From NCBI GenBank assembly GCA_029098085.1, contig JAQXNQ010000159.1, positions 1 to 5,200 on the forward strand: 5,200 nt of DNA. The letters are read 5' to 3'. How positions within the stretch are numbered: the first letter of the stretch is position 1; each line of letters opens with the position of its first letter. Positions 4,988 to 5,200 of this stretch are shown one piece after another. The notes under the pieces were generated by a model, which was given only the letters and a program-made list of their open reading frames with translations, was not told where the DNA came from and made no database searches. The stretch is from Oscillospiraceae bacterium. GTDB taxonomy: Bacteria > Bacillota > Clostridia > Oscillospirales > Ruminococcaceae. The translations under genes and the position numbers were made by a program.

Positions 4988-5200
4988 TTACAGCATATTC
5001 TGTCCGTTGACCACCAGCCGGAACCGCAGCCCCAGCTTGTCCGACGCTCTCCGGCAGAGCAGCATCCGCTCCATAAAAATCTCAAAGTAATCCAGCACCG
5101 GGGAGATTTCGGTATCCACGTTGATCCGCAGGACAAACTCGGTCCGGTCTTCGGTGATAAAGGCGGAGGACTTGGTCACGGCGTAGTTGACCCGGTCGTG
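4988..5200 (-). CDS. C-terminal fragment of an unrecognised protein
   Basis: The frame is open from the right edge to TAA at 4990-4988, giving the last 70 residues of a longer protein. The GTG codon at 5179 is in frame, but seven sense codons precede it (HDRVNYA) and no ribosome binding site is evident, so it is probably internal. Residues 17-40 read as a beta strand and a helix (TEFVLRINVD, then an amphipathic stretch containing YFEIFMERML). The end is basic, then hydrophobic (LGLRFRLVVNGQNML). There is no signal peptide or membrane segment in this part. I do not recognise the family. A terminator follows, so it is not part of the pur operon. High GC and codon use like the pur genes support it as a real gene. 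Confidence 0.6.
   Translation of the reverse strand, partial: HDRVNYAVTKSSAFITEDRTEFVLRINVDTEISPVLDYFEIFMERMLLCRRASDKLGLRFRLVVNGQNML

Noticed and set aside
4836..5090. Plus-strand open frame of 84 codons near the right end
   Set aside because: It crosses a terminator and the antisense of the partial gene; no ribosome binding site or recognisable motif.

Overview
The window holds a de novo purine biosynthesis cluster, read entirely on the minus strand. The genes run right to left: purE, purC, purM, purN, an IMP cyclohydrolase of the PurO type, and a purH-like AICAR formyltransferase cut by the left edge. GC-rich coding sequence, strong AAGGAGG-type ribosome binding sites, short gaps, U-rich intrinsic terminators and sigma-A-like promoters suggest a GC-rich Firmicute. 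A gut clostridium of the Oscillospiraceae/Ruminococcaceae type is my best guess; this is inference and no marker gene is present.

Right to left. 5200-4988 is the C-terminal end of an unrecognised protein, followed by an intrinsic terminator (about 4923-4889). A promoter (TTGCAA-17-TAAAAT, 4828-4800) starts a roughly 130-nt structured leader that ends in another terminator-like hairpin (4711-4681) just before the purE ribosome binding site. Next come purE (4662-4165), purC (4100-3390), purM (3343-2306) and purN (2266-1640, TTG start).

The 217-nt gap between purN and purO is the most informative part. It holds a near-consensus extended -10 promoter (TTGACG-17-TATACT, 1627-1599). Immediately after it comes an RNA matching the ZMP/ZTP (pfl) riboswitch: P1, P2, P3 and the pseudoknot can all be paired by hand. 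The 3' strand of P3 is embedded in the 5' arm of a perfect 9-bp terminator (1520-1485). This is the layout of an ON switch: ligand-bound aptamer blocks the terminator.

Downstream lie the IMP cyclohydrolase (1422-700) and the AICAR formyltransferase (676 to the edge). The enzyme that consumes ZMP (AICAR) is therefore controlled by an RNA that senses ZMP. PurN makes FGAR, PurM makes AIR, PurE and PurC carry AIR to SAICAR, PurB (not here) releases AICAR, and the last two genes turn AICAR into IMP. The usual bifunctional bacterial PurH is replaced by two separate proteins, a formyltransferase resembling the C-terminal half of animal ATIC and an archaeal-type cyclohydrolase. purF, purD, purL, purK and purB are not in the window.
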